Of a stretch of 15,311 nt of DNA, positions 7,229 through 14,557 are shown piece by piece (position 1 is the first letter of the stretch; each line of letters starts with the position of its first letter). The position numbers and the translations under genes are program-made. The DNA comes from Firmicutes bacterium UBA3910 (GTDB taxonomy: Bacteria; Bacillota; Limnochordia; Darwinibacteriales; Darwinibacteriaceae): positions 1-15,311 of the forward strand of contig DGFC01000109.1 in NCBI GenBank assembly GCA_002391465.1, given 5' to 3'. The notes beneath the pieces are model-generated. The model saw only the letters and a list, made by a program, of their open reading frames with translations. It was not told where the DNA came from and ran no database searches.

Positions 7229-7519
7229 CTACTCCCAATCATCCGACTCTAGAACGGACACAACCCGTTCGAACTCATCGTCATCTTCGATGTCCATGAG
7301 AATGTCTTCCCCATTTTCATCTACCTCTACCCGAAAGATGTAGGCGCCATCCTCTTGGTTTTCCTCCGGCAGAAGTACAGCGTAAACCTGGCCATCCAAT
7401 TCAATCCGGTCTAAATAGATGAAACGGTGTTCATTGTTGTCTTCATCCAACAAGACGATGATATCGTCATCAAATTCCTCTTCTAGATATAGATCATCGT
7501 TATTCCTGTTATCACCCAT
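7229..7519 (-). CDS. DUF1292 family acidic small protein (YrzB-like)
   Basis: A 96-residue, very acidic cytoplasmic protein of the DUF1292 family, which includes B. subtilis YrzB from the same gene neighbourhood. It is dominated by Asp and Glu, with the family core DDIIVLLDEDNNEHRF near residues 18-33, a YAVLLPEE segment and an acidic C-terminal tail ending SDDWE. No enzymatic motif is visible and its function is not established. The start is taken at ATG 7519 rather than ATG 7525, because the strong AAGGAGG (7527-7533) is seven bases from the former and only one from the latter. It sits between ruvX (28-base gap) and mltG (24-base gap) in what appears to be one transcript. Confidence 0.9.
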   Translation of the reverse strand: MGDNRNNDDLYLEEEFDDDIIVLLDEDNNEHRFIYLDRIELDGQVYAVLLPEENQEDGAYIFRVEVDENGEDILMDIEDDDEFERVVSVLESDDWE

Positions 7520-7526
7520 CTTCATT

Positions 7527-7533
7527 CCTCCTT
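7527..7533 (-). promoter_or_regulatory. Ribosome binding site fixing the DUF1292 start
   Basis: AAGGAGG on the minus strand. It is seven bases before ATG 7519 but one base before ATG 7525, so it argues for the shorter protein. Confidence 0.8.
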
Positions 7534-7547
7534 CTGAATGTTATCTT

Positions 7548-7958
7548 TTACCCTCTATGATCCAAATATGACTGCAAAATTACGGTGGCAGCAACCTTGT
7601 CGATTAACTGACGCCTTTTGGCGCGACTCACATCACCCTCCAAAAGGGTCCGCTCAGCAACCACAGTAGAAAACCTCTCATCCCAATATTCGACTGGCAG
7701 TTTCAATGTCCTTTTCAGTTCGTCGCCAAACTGATACATTTTCTCAGCTTCGGGCCCGTAACTGCCATCCGTACGCCTGGGCAGGCCCACAACGATTTCT
7801 TTTACAGCATACTCTTCCGCCAAGCTACGCAGCTGCCCCAAATCCTCTGCCAAGCTGCGGCGGCGAATTACAGTAACACCTTGGGCAGTCCAGCCCATGG
7901 CATCACTTACAGCCACACCGATCGTCTTTTCTCCCACATCCAAACCCATCACACGCAT
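7548..7958 (-). CDS. ruvX: RuvX/YqgF family RNase H-like protein
   Basis: A 136-residue RNase H-fold protein. Family members have been called putative Holliday junction resolvases; the E. coli protein is also implicated in processing the 5' end of 16S rRNA, and it is widely essential. The signature MRVMGLDVGEKTIGVAVSD places catalytic Asp7 in the first strand. EIVVGLPRRTDGS (54-66), WDERFSTVVAE (92-102, with Asp93 and Glu94) and DKVAATVILQSYLD (120-133, with Asp120) complete the conserved set. ATG 7958 has GAGGAG six bases upstream. The gene begins 12 bases after the AKR stop codon. It is the yrrK position of the Bacillus cluster, normally directly after ireB, but here separated from it by two extra genes. 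Confidence 0.94.
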   Translation of the reverse strand: MRVMGLDVGEKTIGVAVSDAMGWTAQGVTVIRRRSLAEDLGQLRSLAEEYAVKEIVVGLPRRTDGSYGPEAEKMYQFGDELKRTLKLPVEYWDERFSTVVAERTLLEGDVSRAKRRQLIDKVAATVILQSYLDHRG

Positions 7959-7970
7959 GCTGAACTCCTC

Positions 7971-8915
7971 TTAGATCACTTTGATGGCAAACTCCGGGCA
8001 GTTCGCTCCGCAATAACCGCAGAAAACACATTCGTCCCGGTGTGCCACTACCGCTTGCCCAGCCTCGATTGCCAGGGCCCCATTTGGACATGCATTCACG
8101 CAAGCGGCACAGCCAATGCACCAATCATCAATATGGAGACGCCTGGTGGTTACTTCAGGCGGGGGCAAATCACGCCTTCCCGCAAAATAAGCCACATTGC
8201 CCTCTACTTCAGCAAGACTCTTCATCCCCACAGCTACCGAATGGATCTCGTCCCTCTGGATCAAAAAATCCAGGGCATCTGACCAGTGAGCTAAGAGATG
8301 TCCGCCCCCAAGGGGTTTCATGGCAAAGATGCCTTTACCCAGATTGGCCGCTTTTTCAATGGCTACCAGCATATCAGCCCGGGAACCTCCCTGAATTCCG
8401 ATCCCCGTTTTGTTGATCAGGGGGGATATTACCTGGATACCCGGTACTTCGCAGGCGGCGAGGACGCCTTCTACGTGGTGGGTAGAAATACCCACCGCTT
8501 GAACCACACCGGCCCTCTGCGCTTCCCACAAGACCTCAAGAGCGGGCCAGTGGCCGCGTAACGTGTGGCTGGATTCCTGCTCATGCAGGAGAAAAATGGG
8601 GATCACTTCCATCCCCAAACCCTTTTGGGCAGCCTCTAGACTGCGCAGCATCCCGTCCCGGGTAAAAGCGTATGATTTTGTGGCAACAACTACAGGCCGT
8701 TCGCCCTGCCAATCCGCCAGTGCTAGGCGGATGTGCTCGTAAGTTTCGTAGAGTTCGGCTGTGTCAATGAAATTGACCCCAAGTTCCAAGGAGCGGCGGA
8801 TTACCTTACTCCCCTCTTCCGCAGACATATTGCGCTGCAAGGGACCTATCGTCAGAGCACCGAAACATAGGCGGGAAACTTCCAGCCCGGTCTGACCCAA
8901 CATCCTGTATTCCAT
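7971..8915 (-). CDS. Aldo/keto reductase fused to a 2[4Fe-4S] ferredoxin domain
   Basis: A 314-residue two-domain protein. Residues 1 to about 250 form an aldo/keto reductase barrel with the catalytic tetrad Asp51, Tyr56, Lys80 and His111 (contexts FIDTAELYE, VVATKSY, FLLHEQE). The last 60 residues are a bacterial-type ferredoxin with two CX2CX2CX3CP motifs: Cys266/269/272/276 and Cys296/299/302/306. Such fusions are common in anaerobes and probably pass electrons between ferredoxin and NAD(P)H-dependent carbonyl reduction; the substrate is unknown. ATG 8915 lies two bases after the degV stop, and its AAGGA site is inside the end of degV, so translation is coupled. With degV it forms a two-gene insert between ireB and ruvX. 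Confidence 0.92.
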   Translation of the reverse strand: MEYRMLGQTGLEVSRLCFGALTIGPLQRNMSAEEGSKVIRRSLELGVNFIDTAELYETYEHIRLALADWQGERPVVVATKSYAFTRDGMLRSLEAAQKGLGMEVIPIFLLHEQESSHTLRGHWPALEVLWEAQRAGVVQAVGISTHHVEGVLAACEVPGIQVISPLINKTGIGIQGGSRADMLVAIEKAANLGKGIFAMKPLGGGHLLAHWSDALDFLIQRDEIHSVAVGMKSLAEVEGNVAYFAGRRDLPPPEVTTRRLHIDDWCIGCAACVNACPNGALAIEAGQAVVAHRDECVFCGYCGANCPEFAIKVI

Positions 8916-8917
8916 CT

Positions 8918-9754
8918 TTACAATTCCTTGAACAAAACACCCAGGGTATTCGGCCCACAGTGGCTGGAAATGGTGCAGCCCGCTTCAGTAATATGAATTT
9001 CTTGGAATTTGCCGCTTTCCTCCACGATATCACGGATCATGTCTACCGTTTCCGGGGCACAGCCTGCATGGGTAATGAAGATTCGGCTGGGGTCGATCCC
9101 TTCTGTCTCAAGGCGCTTCTTGGCGTAACCCGTGATAGCTTTATCGAAGTTGCCGCGGAATTTGCGCCCAACCACCATCTCCCCGTCCCGCACCTCAATG
9201 CAGGGTTTCAGCTTGAGAATCTTAGCCCCTTGGGCAGTAACGGCAGAACAGCGGCCACCCTTGGCCAAGTAATCCAGCTGGTCAATTACGAAGCTCGCAT
9301 TAACTTTTGGCACTACAGCTTCCAGCCGCCTCTTTATTTCCTCTGGCTCAACACCTTGAGCCGCCATAGCGGCGGCGTCACACACCAAATGGCCGCTGCC
9401 TGTGGAAAGGTTCTGGGAATCAACGACATAGACATTATCGAATTCTTCCGCAGCCAGGGTAGCATTGGCGTAGCATGAGGAAAACTTCGAACCGAGGGAA
9501 ATATGAATTACCGCATCGTTCTCTTCCGCCAGTTTTTTGAAATGGCTTTGGTACTCAAATACGTTCACAGCTCCCGTTCGACAGGTGCTACCCCCATCCA
9601 CAAACCGGAAAACATCAGCTGGCCCTATGTCTACTCCATCTTTGAAAATTTCGTCTTCGTCAATAATGATGCTCAAAGGTATGATAGCAACATCTAATTC
9701 TTCCCGTAACTTGGGGGAAAGATCACAAGTACTATCCGCGCTGATTTTGATCAT
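8918..9754 (-). CDS. DegV family fatty-acid-binding protein
   Basis: A 278-residue DegV-family protein. Members bind a fatty acid in a buried cleft; in Gram-positives FakB proteins of this family present it to the FakA kinase for phosphorylation. The N-terminal ISADSTCDLS motif (4-13) supplies the Ser8-Thr9 pair expected to hold the carboxylate. Also visible are the ISLGSKFSS loop (about 85-93), a VVDSQNLSTGSG segment, and the DQLDYLAKGGRCS helix typical of the family. No fakA-like gene is in the window, so a FakB role is inference. ATG 9754 is preceded by an AAAGGGG site. It is 39 bases after ireB with no terminator between, and its end carries the ribosome binding site of the AKR gene. Confidence 0.92.
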   Translation of the reverse strand: MIKISADSTCDLSPKLREELDVAIIPLSIIIDEDEIFKDGVDIGPADVFRFVDGGSTCRTGAVNVFEYQSHFKKLAEENDAVIHISLGSKFSSCYANATLAAEEFDNVYVVDSQNLSTGSGHLVCDAAAMAAQGVEPEEIKRRLEAVVPKVNASFVIDQLDYLAKGGRCSAVTAQGAKILKLKPCIEVRDGEMVVGRKFRGNFDKAITGYAKKRLETEGIDPSRIFITHAGCAPETVDMIRDIVEESGKFQEIHITEAGCTISSHCGPNTLGVLFKEL

Positions 9755-9793
9755 TATGAAATACCCCTTTACGACACAACAAACAAAAATAAA

Positions 9794-10054
9794 TTATTTG
9801 CCAAGATAATATTTTACCAACTCTTCCAGGATAACATCTCGCTCAATTTGGGCTATAGTAGTGCGTGCGTTTTTGTGACTGGTAATAAACGTAGGATCTC
9901 CCGAGATTAGGTACCCAACAATCTGCCCAAAGGGATTGTAACCCCTTTCCTGCAGGGCAGCATACACGTCCTGCAGTACCGCTCGTACCGCTGCGGACTG
10001 ATCCTCTACCGCTTTGTAACGGAACAATGCAGTCTTGTCGTGCGCATCACTCAT
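9794..10054 (-). CDS. ireB: IreB family regulatory phosphoprotein (DUF965/YrzL)
   Basis: An 86-residue protein. In Enterococcus faecalis IreB is phosphorylated on N-terminal threonines by the PASTA kinase IreK and restrains cephalosporin resistance; B. subtilis YrzL is the counterpart. The N-terminus MSDAHDKTALFRY carries the conserved DKT, so Thr8 is the predicted phosphosite. The ALQERGYNPFGQIVGYLISG core (residues 33-52) and the HKNAR and EELVKYYL segments are clearly family. The start at ATG 10054 is fixed by AAGGAGGG (10060-10067), six bases away. The frame stays open much farther upstream into alaS, but that is shadow sequence. Placement 52 bases after alaS is the standard Firmicutes arrangement. 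Confidence 0.95.
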   Translation of the reverse strand: MSDAHDKTALFRYKAVEDQSAAVRAVLQDVYAALQERGYNPFGQIVGYLISGDPTFITSHKNARTTIAQIERDVILEELVKYYLGK

Positions 10055-10106
10055 GCTATCCCTCCTTGTAGAAAGATATTGACCCCTCTCCGTTGATATT
10101 CTCCTG

Positions 10107-12755
10107 TTACAGATTAATCCCTTCCAGTTGTTCTCGTAAGAGAGCCTTACCTTGAGCCAGAGCCTCGGGCAGCTTGTCGGGCAGACGCCCACCCGCCTGG
10201 GCCATATCAGGCCTGCCTCCGCCACCACCGCCGCAAATCTGGGCCACTTCCTTAATCACCTTGCCCGCATGTACCCCATGGGGATTGAGTGATTTGGAAA
10301 CCATGCTGACCAAGAGCACCCTCTCACCACTGCGGGATCCCAAGATCAACGCGACAGGATCAAGGCGATCGCGCAGACGGTCCCCCAGTACACGCAGGGT
10401 TTCTGTGTCCTCAGTCTCCACTTCGGCCACAACTAAAGAAACGCCACCGATGTTTTCGGCACCCTTAATGAGCTCCTCCAGGGAGGCCAAGGCACCTTTC
10501 TGTTTCAGCTGGGAAATCTCCCTGGTCAGATTTCTGTTCTCTTCCAGCAGGCGGTCTACCTGTTCGGGCAGTTCGGTTACCTGGCTCTGGAGTCTGTCCT
10601 GCAGCTGCCTCAGAATTCCTTCCCTAGTGCGGACGTATTCCAAGGCGGCTGAGCCAACAACTGCCTCGATCCGCCTGACGCCAGCAGCAACACTGCCTTC
10701 AGAAACGATCTTAAACAGGCCAATTTGACCAGTTGATTCCACGTGGGTGCCGCCGCAGAGTTCCAAGGACACGTCACCAACCTGGATCATGCGCACCTCT
10801 TCCCCGTACTGCTCACCAAAGAGGGCGACAGCCCCTTTCTCTTTAGCTGTCTCTAGATCGGTCCAAGCGGACGTTACCGCTGAATCGGCCAGAATGGCTT
10901 TGTTGACGCGCTCCTCGATCTGTTCAAGCTGTTCTTCCTTCACCGCTTCAAAATGGGTAAAGTCAAAACGCAGCCGATCAGGCCCTACGTAGGAACCGGC
11001 TTGGTTTACATGCTCGCCTAGGATGTCTTTTAGGGCACGATGGAGGAGATGGGTTGCGGTATGATTACGTGCTGTTTGCGCGCGCCGCTCCCTGTCTATC
11101 ACAGCTTTGGCACTGCTTCCCGTTGATACAAAGCCTTCTTCTACTGTACCAAAGTGGCTGATCAAACCTTCAACTGGGTGACGTACGTCCGTGATGCGTA
11201 CTCTACCAGTGTCAGTTATGATCACACCGTGGTCCGCAATCTGGCCGCCCCCCTCAGCATAAAAGGGTGTACGGTCCAAAATCAAGGCCACCTGAGCACC
11301 CTGCTCCGCTTGATCTACGCTGGTGCCTGCCAGGATGATGCCAACTAACTGGGCTTCCGTTTCGCTCTGCTCGTAACCTACAAACTCCACATTTACCGCT
11401 GCGGCAAAATCGGTGTACACTTCCAGACTGCTGTCCAAATAACCCTGGTCGCCCCGGGACCTACGGGCCCGCTCCCGCTGGGCCTCCATAGCTTCCCGAA
11501 AACCATCTTCGTCAACGCTAAAGCCCTGATCTGCCAAAATCTCTCGAGTCAGATCAATGGGAAAACCAAAGGTATCATAAAGCTGGAAGGCATCTTTACC
11601 TGCTATTACAGTGCGACCTTCCTTCTCTGCCCTTTTCGTCAACTCTGCCAAGAGGTGCATCCCCTGCTCCAGCGTAGCATTGAACCGCTCCTCTTCCAGA
11701 CTAACAACGCGGAAAATGTACTCTCTCCGCTCTAGCAGGTCGGGGTAGGCAGCTTTCATCTGCTCCACCACCACTGCGATTACTTCGTTAGCAAAGGGGT
11801 CTGTAATGCCAAGCAGCCGCCCATGACGGATAGCGCGCCTGATCAGACGCCGCAGGACATAACCTCTACCTTCGTTACTGGGCAGTACCCCATCGCCCAC
11901 CAAAAATGTAACTGCCCTCAAGTGGTCGGCTATAACGCGGAGGGATACATCCTTCCGCTCATCAACCTTATAGCTTGTCTTGGCAATTTCCGCAACTTTA
12001 GCCACTATCGGGTAGAAATTATCCACTTCAAAAATGCTGTCTTTACCCTGCAGAATGGCTGCCACCCGCTCGAGACCCATACCAGTGTCGATGCCGGTCT
12101 GCTTAAGGGGTGTGTACTCATCCCCGTCCTGGTGGAATTGAATAAAAACTAGGTTCCAGAATTCTAAGAACCGCTCACACTCGCAGCCTGGTTTGCAATC
12201 TGGGTCGCCACAGCCGAACTCTTCGCCGCGGTCGATGTGCAGTTCTGAACAGGGACCGCACGGGCCAGCGCCCGTCTCCCAGAAGTTGTCTTCTTTGCCT
12301 AGGCGGACAATGCGTTCAGCAGGTACGCCAACCTTGTTATGCCAGATATCATAGGCCTCATCGTCATCCTGATAGATTGAGACCCAGAGTTTTTCCTCAG
12401 GAAACTTGAGATACTCCAGGGTGAATTCCCAAGCCCAGGGAATAATTTCTGCTTTGAAATAGTCCCCAAAAGAAAAATTGCCCAGCATCTCAAAAAACGT
12501 TCCGTGCCTGTCCGTCATACCGACGTTTTCTATGTCAGCGGTACGGATACACTTTTGGCTGGTTGCAATTCTCGGATGAACGGGTTTTTCCAACCCCAGG
12601 AAGTTAAGTTTAAAGGGAACCATTCCTGCCACAGTCAAAAGCAGGGTAGGATCTCCATGGGGAATTAAGGACGCACTGGGTAGAATCCTGTGGTCCTTAC
12701 TGCGAAAGAATTCTAAGAATAATGAACGAATTTCATCTACTGAATACTGTTTCAT
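10107..12755 (-). CDS. alaS: Alanyl-tRNA synthetase
   Basis: The 882-residue full-length enzyme that charges tRNA-Ala. The class II catalytic domain occupies roughly 1-250, including motif 1 region RIATSQKCIR and motif 2/3 sequences GTFFEMLGNFSFGDYF and TGMGLERVAA. A cysteine-rich segment (Cys166, 169, 182, 187, 191, 193), common in clostridial AlaS, probably binds zinc. The editing domain has the zinc ligands His565, His569, Cys667 and His671 (HTATH and CGGTH). The C-Ala domain ends with a glycine-rich CGGGGGGRPDMAQAGG motif. The start at ATG 12755 is forced by an in-frame TAA upstream, yet the only good ribosome binding site is 19 bases away. A strong promoter lies upstream; no T-box leader fits in the short gap. 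Confidence 0.98.
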   Translation of the reverse strand: MKQYSVDEIRSLFLEFFRSKDHRILPSASLIPHGDPTLLLTVAGMVPFKLNFLGLEKPVHPRIATSQKCIRTADIENVGMTDRHGTFFEMLGNFSFGDYFKAEIIPWAWEFTLEYLKFPEEKLWVSIYQDDDEAYDIWHNKVGVPAERIVRLGKEDNFWETGAGPCGPCSELHIDRGEEFGCGDPDCKPGCECERFLEFWNLVFIQFHQDGDEYTPLKQTGIDTGMGLERVAAILQGKDSIFEVDNFYPIVAKVAEIAKTSYKVDERKDVSLRVIADHLRAVTFLVGDGVLPSNEGRGYVLRRLIRRAIRHGRLLGITDPFANEVIAVVVEQMKAAYPDLLERREYIFRVVSLEEERFNATLEQGMHLLAELTKRAEKEGRTVIAGKDAFQLYDTFGFPIDLTREILADQGFSVDEDGFREAMEAQRERARRSRGDQGYLDSSLEVYTDFAAAVNVEFVGYEQSETEAQLVGIILAGTSVDQAEQGAQVALILDRTPFYAEGGGQIADHGVIITDTGRVRITDVRHPVEGLISHFGTVEEGFVSTGSSAKAVIDRERRAQTARNHTATHLLHRALKDILGEHVNQAGSYVGPDRLRFDFTHFEAVKEEQLEQIEERVNKAILADSAVTSAWTDLETAKEKGAVALFGEQYGEEVRMIQVGDVSLELCGGTHVESTGQIGLFKIVSEGSVAAGVRRIEAVVGSAALEYVRTREGILRQLQDRLQSQVTELPEQVDRLLEENRNLTREISQLKQKGALASLEELIKGAENIGGVSLVVAEVETEDTETLRVLGDRLRDRLDPVALILGSRSGERVLLVSMVSKSLNPHGVHAGKVIKEVAQICGGGGGGRPDMAQAGGRLPDKLPEALAQGKALLREQLEGINL

Positions 12756-12760
12756 AAAAC

Positions 12761-12781
12761 GCGCTTAGCGCTGTCCCTCCC
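12761..12781 (-). promoter_or_regulatory. Distant alaS ribosome binding site with intervening mini-hairpin
   Basis: GGGAGGG (12775-12781) is the only strong anti-SD match before alaS, but the spacer to ATG is 19 bases. The spacer contains GCGC (12768-12771), a three-base loop and GCGC (12761-12764). If that four-bp stem forms, it would shorten the effective distance to about eight bases. This is a sequence-based hypothesis. Confidence 0.45.
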
Positions 12782-12802
12782 ATTTTTGACCAACTTACCT
12801 CA

Positions 12803-12831
12803 ATATTACCGAACCCTACTTCCCTTGTCAA
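12803..12831 (-). promoter_or_regulatory. SigA-type promoter of the alaS operon
   Basis: On the minus strand, TTGACA (12826-12831, perfect -35) is followed by a 17-base spacer and TAATAT (12803-12808, five of six to consensus -10). The start point is predicted near 12796, giving a leader of about 40 bases before alaS. It lies in the 93-base gap between the AI-2E permease and alaS, exactly where an operon promoter is expected. Confidence 0.85.
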
Positions 12832-12848
12832 CATAACCACCCCTCACC

Positions 12849-13883
12849 TCATGGGTTCTGAACAGGCGGACGCAGTAGGAAATAGTCCAGGACTACCCGA
12901 ATGGCGGCAGCTACCGGAACAGCCAGCAGCATGCCGGTAATTCCCAGAAGGTCACCGCCTGCAAACACGGCGAAGATGACCACTAAGGGATGGAGACCAA
13001 CCCGATCCCCAATGATTTTCGGAGATATGATCCCGTTCTCAATCTGATTGGCTGCCACAAAGATCAGGAGTACCCAGAAGACAGTGAGGGGAGATTTGAG
13101 CAGGGCAAAGGCAGCTGCCGGAAGAAAGCCCAGGATTGGTCCTAGATAAGGGATAATGTCAAACAGACCGGCTGTTAAACCAATAAACATGGCGTAGGGA
13201 ATTCCCAACAGGTACAGGCCCATATAAACAAAGAGTCCAACGAAAATGGATACTAGGATTTGGCCGCGAAAAAACCCGCCCAGAGCCTGGTTGATGCTGC
13301 GGGTTATGTTCTGCACATCACCCCGATATTTGGCCGGTACATACCTCAGCGTCCTATTTCGCATTGATTGATGATCCCGGAGAAAGTAAAAGGCCAGAAC
13401 GGGTGAGATTATGAGGGAAACAATGTTGGTAAACGCACTCATCACCAAACTCATCAAACGTCCCGCCAGGTTTTCAATAGCCGCTTCCAGCCGCTGCACC
13501 ACCACTCCCACCACATCGTTTTCCCCAACCAATTCGGGCAGTCTGAGCCGCTGATAAAGCTGCCGCGCCCTCTCACCTAACTGCCTCCACGCCCGGGTTC
13601 GAGCGGGGAGCTGTACAAGTAGATCCTCCAGTTCGGCCACAAACCTGGGCAGAACAAGCCAGGCGATCACGCCGAGAGCGATGCCCAAGCAGAGATAGAC
13701 AGTGAGGATAGCCACCGCCCGGCTGGCACCGCGCCTCTCAACTGCCACCACCAAAGGATAGAGAGTGTATGCGATCAAGACCGCGAATAAGAAAGGGGTC
13801 AGAATGATCCTGACCCGATATAAAAAGGCTAGCAGACCCGCCGCTGCCAAAACAAACCAAAATGTTCTGCCCACTGTTTTCAA
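12849..13883 (-). CDS. AI-2E family (PerM/YrrI-like) membrane permease
   Basis: A 344-residue integral membrane protein of the AI-2E transporter family (formerly UPF0118). Hydrophobic segments lie at about 8-24, 27-46, 56-78, 140-165, 205-230, 232-255, 260-285 and 298-330, with a large soluble stretch between about 80 and 140. The family motif GLFDIIPYLGPILGF, the NQIENGIISPKIIG segment and the GLHPLVVIFAVFAGG helix are clear. Members have been linked to AI-2 export or to Na+/H+ antiport, so the substrate cannot be given. The start is taken as TTG 13883, which overlaps the preceding stop (TTGA) and implies coupled translation; a GTG three codons in (13874) is the alternative. Its place before alaS matches B. 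subtilis yrrI. Confidence 0.9.
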   Translation of the reverse strand: MKTVGRTFWFVLAAAGLLAFLYRVRIILTPFLFAVLIAYTLYPLVVAVERRGASRAVAILTVYLCLGIALGVIAWLVLPRFVAELEDLLVQLPARTRAWRQLGERARQLYQRLRLPELVGENDVVGVVVQRLEAAIENLAGRLMSLVMSAFTNIVSLIISPVLAFYFLRDHQSMRNRTLRYVPAKYRGDVQNITRSINQALGGFFRGQILVSIFVGLFVYMGLYLLGIPYAMFIGLTAGLFDIIPYLGPILGFLPAAAFALLKSPLTVFWVLLIFVAANQIENGIISPKIIGDRVGLHPLVVIFAVFAGGDLLGITGMLLAVPVAAAIRVVLDYFLLRPPVQNP

Positions 13884-14116
13884 CCAATCCAGTTATCCAA
13901 TGTGCTGCCCACGGTATCCCAGGCCCGTTTAAACACGGTGCGGCCGGTGGAGCGCATCTGCTTGGTAACGGTGCCCTTTTGCATGGAGTTCCCCAAGTAA
14001 ACACCGAGGGCTAAGCCGACGAGACCAGCTGTAATCATGTTCCTGCCGTTAATTGTATCCACCCCATTCCGCTTGTTCTTGACAGAGCGACGCTCTTCTA
14101 CCGTTAGTTTCTCCAT
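13880..14116 (-). CDS. Small single-pass membrane protein of unknown function
   Basis: A 78-residue protein with a basic, charged N-terminus (about 1-26), one glycine-rich hydrophobic segment MITAGLVGLALGVYLGNSM (27-45) and a basic C-terminal tail containing VFKRAWDTVGSTLDNWIG. I do not recognise it with confidence; the glycine-rich membrane helix plus basic tail loosely recalls YtxH-like proteins. The start is doubtful: ATG 14116 has no ribosome binding site and lies only seven bases after the T-run of the iscU terminator. ATG 14038, with a weak CAGG, would give a 52-residue protein beginning at the membrane helix. Its TGA overlaps the TTG of the AI-2E gene by four bases, so the two are likely coexpressed. 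Confidence 0.6.
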   Translation of the reverse strand: MEKLTVEERRSVKNKRNGVDTINGRNMITAGLVGLALGVYLGNSMQKGTVTKQMRSTGRTVFKRAWDTVGSTLDNWIG

Positions 14117-14123
14117 CTTGAGC

Positions 14124-14152
14124 AAAAAAAAACGCCGGGACAAGTCCCGGCG
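14124..14152 (-). terminator. Intrinsic terminator after iscU
   Basis: Perfect 9-bp GC-rich inverted repeat: CGCCGGGAC (14144-14152 read on the minus strand) pairs with 14133-14141 around a two-base centre. It is followed on the minus strand by nine consecutive T (14124-14132). It starts 13 bases after the iscU stop and is a textbook Rho-independent terminator for the isc transcript. The next annotated start codon is seven bases past the T-run. Confidence 0.93.
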
Positions 14153-14165
14153 GCCGCTCACCCAC

Positions 14166-14546
14166 TTAGGAGGCGCTGATACCCAATTTCTCTTTATAGT
14201 CGGCAATTGCGGCCTGCAGTGCTTCTGCAGCCAGATTTGAACAGTGCATTTTTAAGGCAGGCAGACCGTCAAGGGCATCTACAACGTCTTGCTTGTCAAT
14301 CTTGGCCGCATCTTCCAAGCTGAGGCCAATGGCCATCTCCGTAATTACGCTGGATGTGGCAATGGCCGCTCCGCAGCCGAAGGTTTTAAACTTAATATCA
14401 GATATGATTCCATCCTCGACCTTAATCCATATTTTCATTATATCGCCACAGCGGGCATTGCCCACTTCGCCGATCCCATCCGCATTTTCGATTTCCCCCA
14501 CGTTGCGCGGATTGGTGAAATGATCCATTACCTTTTCAGAATACAT
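14166..14546 (-). CDS. iscU: Fe-S cluster assembly scaffold IscU/NifU (N-terminal domain type)
   Basis: A 126-residue scaffold protein on which [2Fe-2S]/[4Fe-4S] clusters are built with sulfur from the cysteine desulfurase. Ligand residues are visible: Cys33 in GNARCGD with the neighbouring Asp35, Cys58 in KTFGCGAA, and His101-Cys102 in KMHCSNLA. The length is that of a stand-alone scaffold without the C-terminal NifU thioredoxin-like domain. ATG 14546 follows the desulfurase stop by 11 bases, and the TAG stop is part of the AGGGGG ribosome binding site, so translation is coupled. It is the last gene before a strong terminator. Clostridial annotation often names it nifU; general housekeeping use is more likely here, as no nitrogenase genes are seen. 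Confidence 0.94.
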   Translation of the reverse strand: MYSEKVMDHFTNPRNVGEIENADGIGEVGNARCGDIMKIWIKVEDGIISDIKFKTFGCGAAIATSSVITEMAIGLSLEDAAKIDKQDVVDALDGLPALKMHCSNLAAEALQAAIADYKEKLGISAS

Positions 14547-14557
14547 TGTTTTACCCC

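Noticed and set aside
8960..9478. Plus-strand open frame of 172 codons
   Set aside because: Lies antisense within degV, has no recognisable domain, and the degV reading is unambiguous.
10055..10228. N-terminal extension of ireB into alaS
   Set aside because: The frame is open, but the AAGGAGGG site and family length fix the start at 10054; the extension is the alaS 3' end in another frame.
10174..10728. Long open frame on the plus strand (184 codons)
   Set aside because: Antisense to the conserved C-terminal part of alaS, low-complexity Ser/Arg/Pro composition, no ribosome binding site; a shadow of alaS codon use.
12756..12848. T-box riboswitch before alaS
   Set aside because: The gap is too short and the conserved T-box sequence and terminator stem are not visible.
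12849..13883. Assigning autoinducer-2 export to the permease
   Set aside because: The family name comes from one proposed role; other members act as ion antiporters and no AI-2 genes are in the window.
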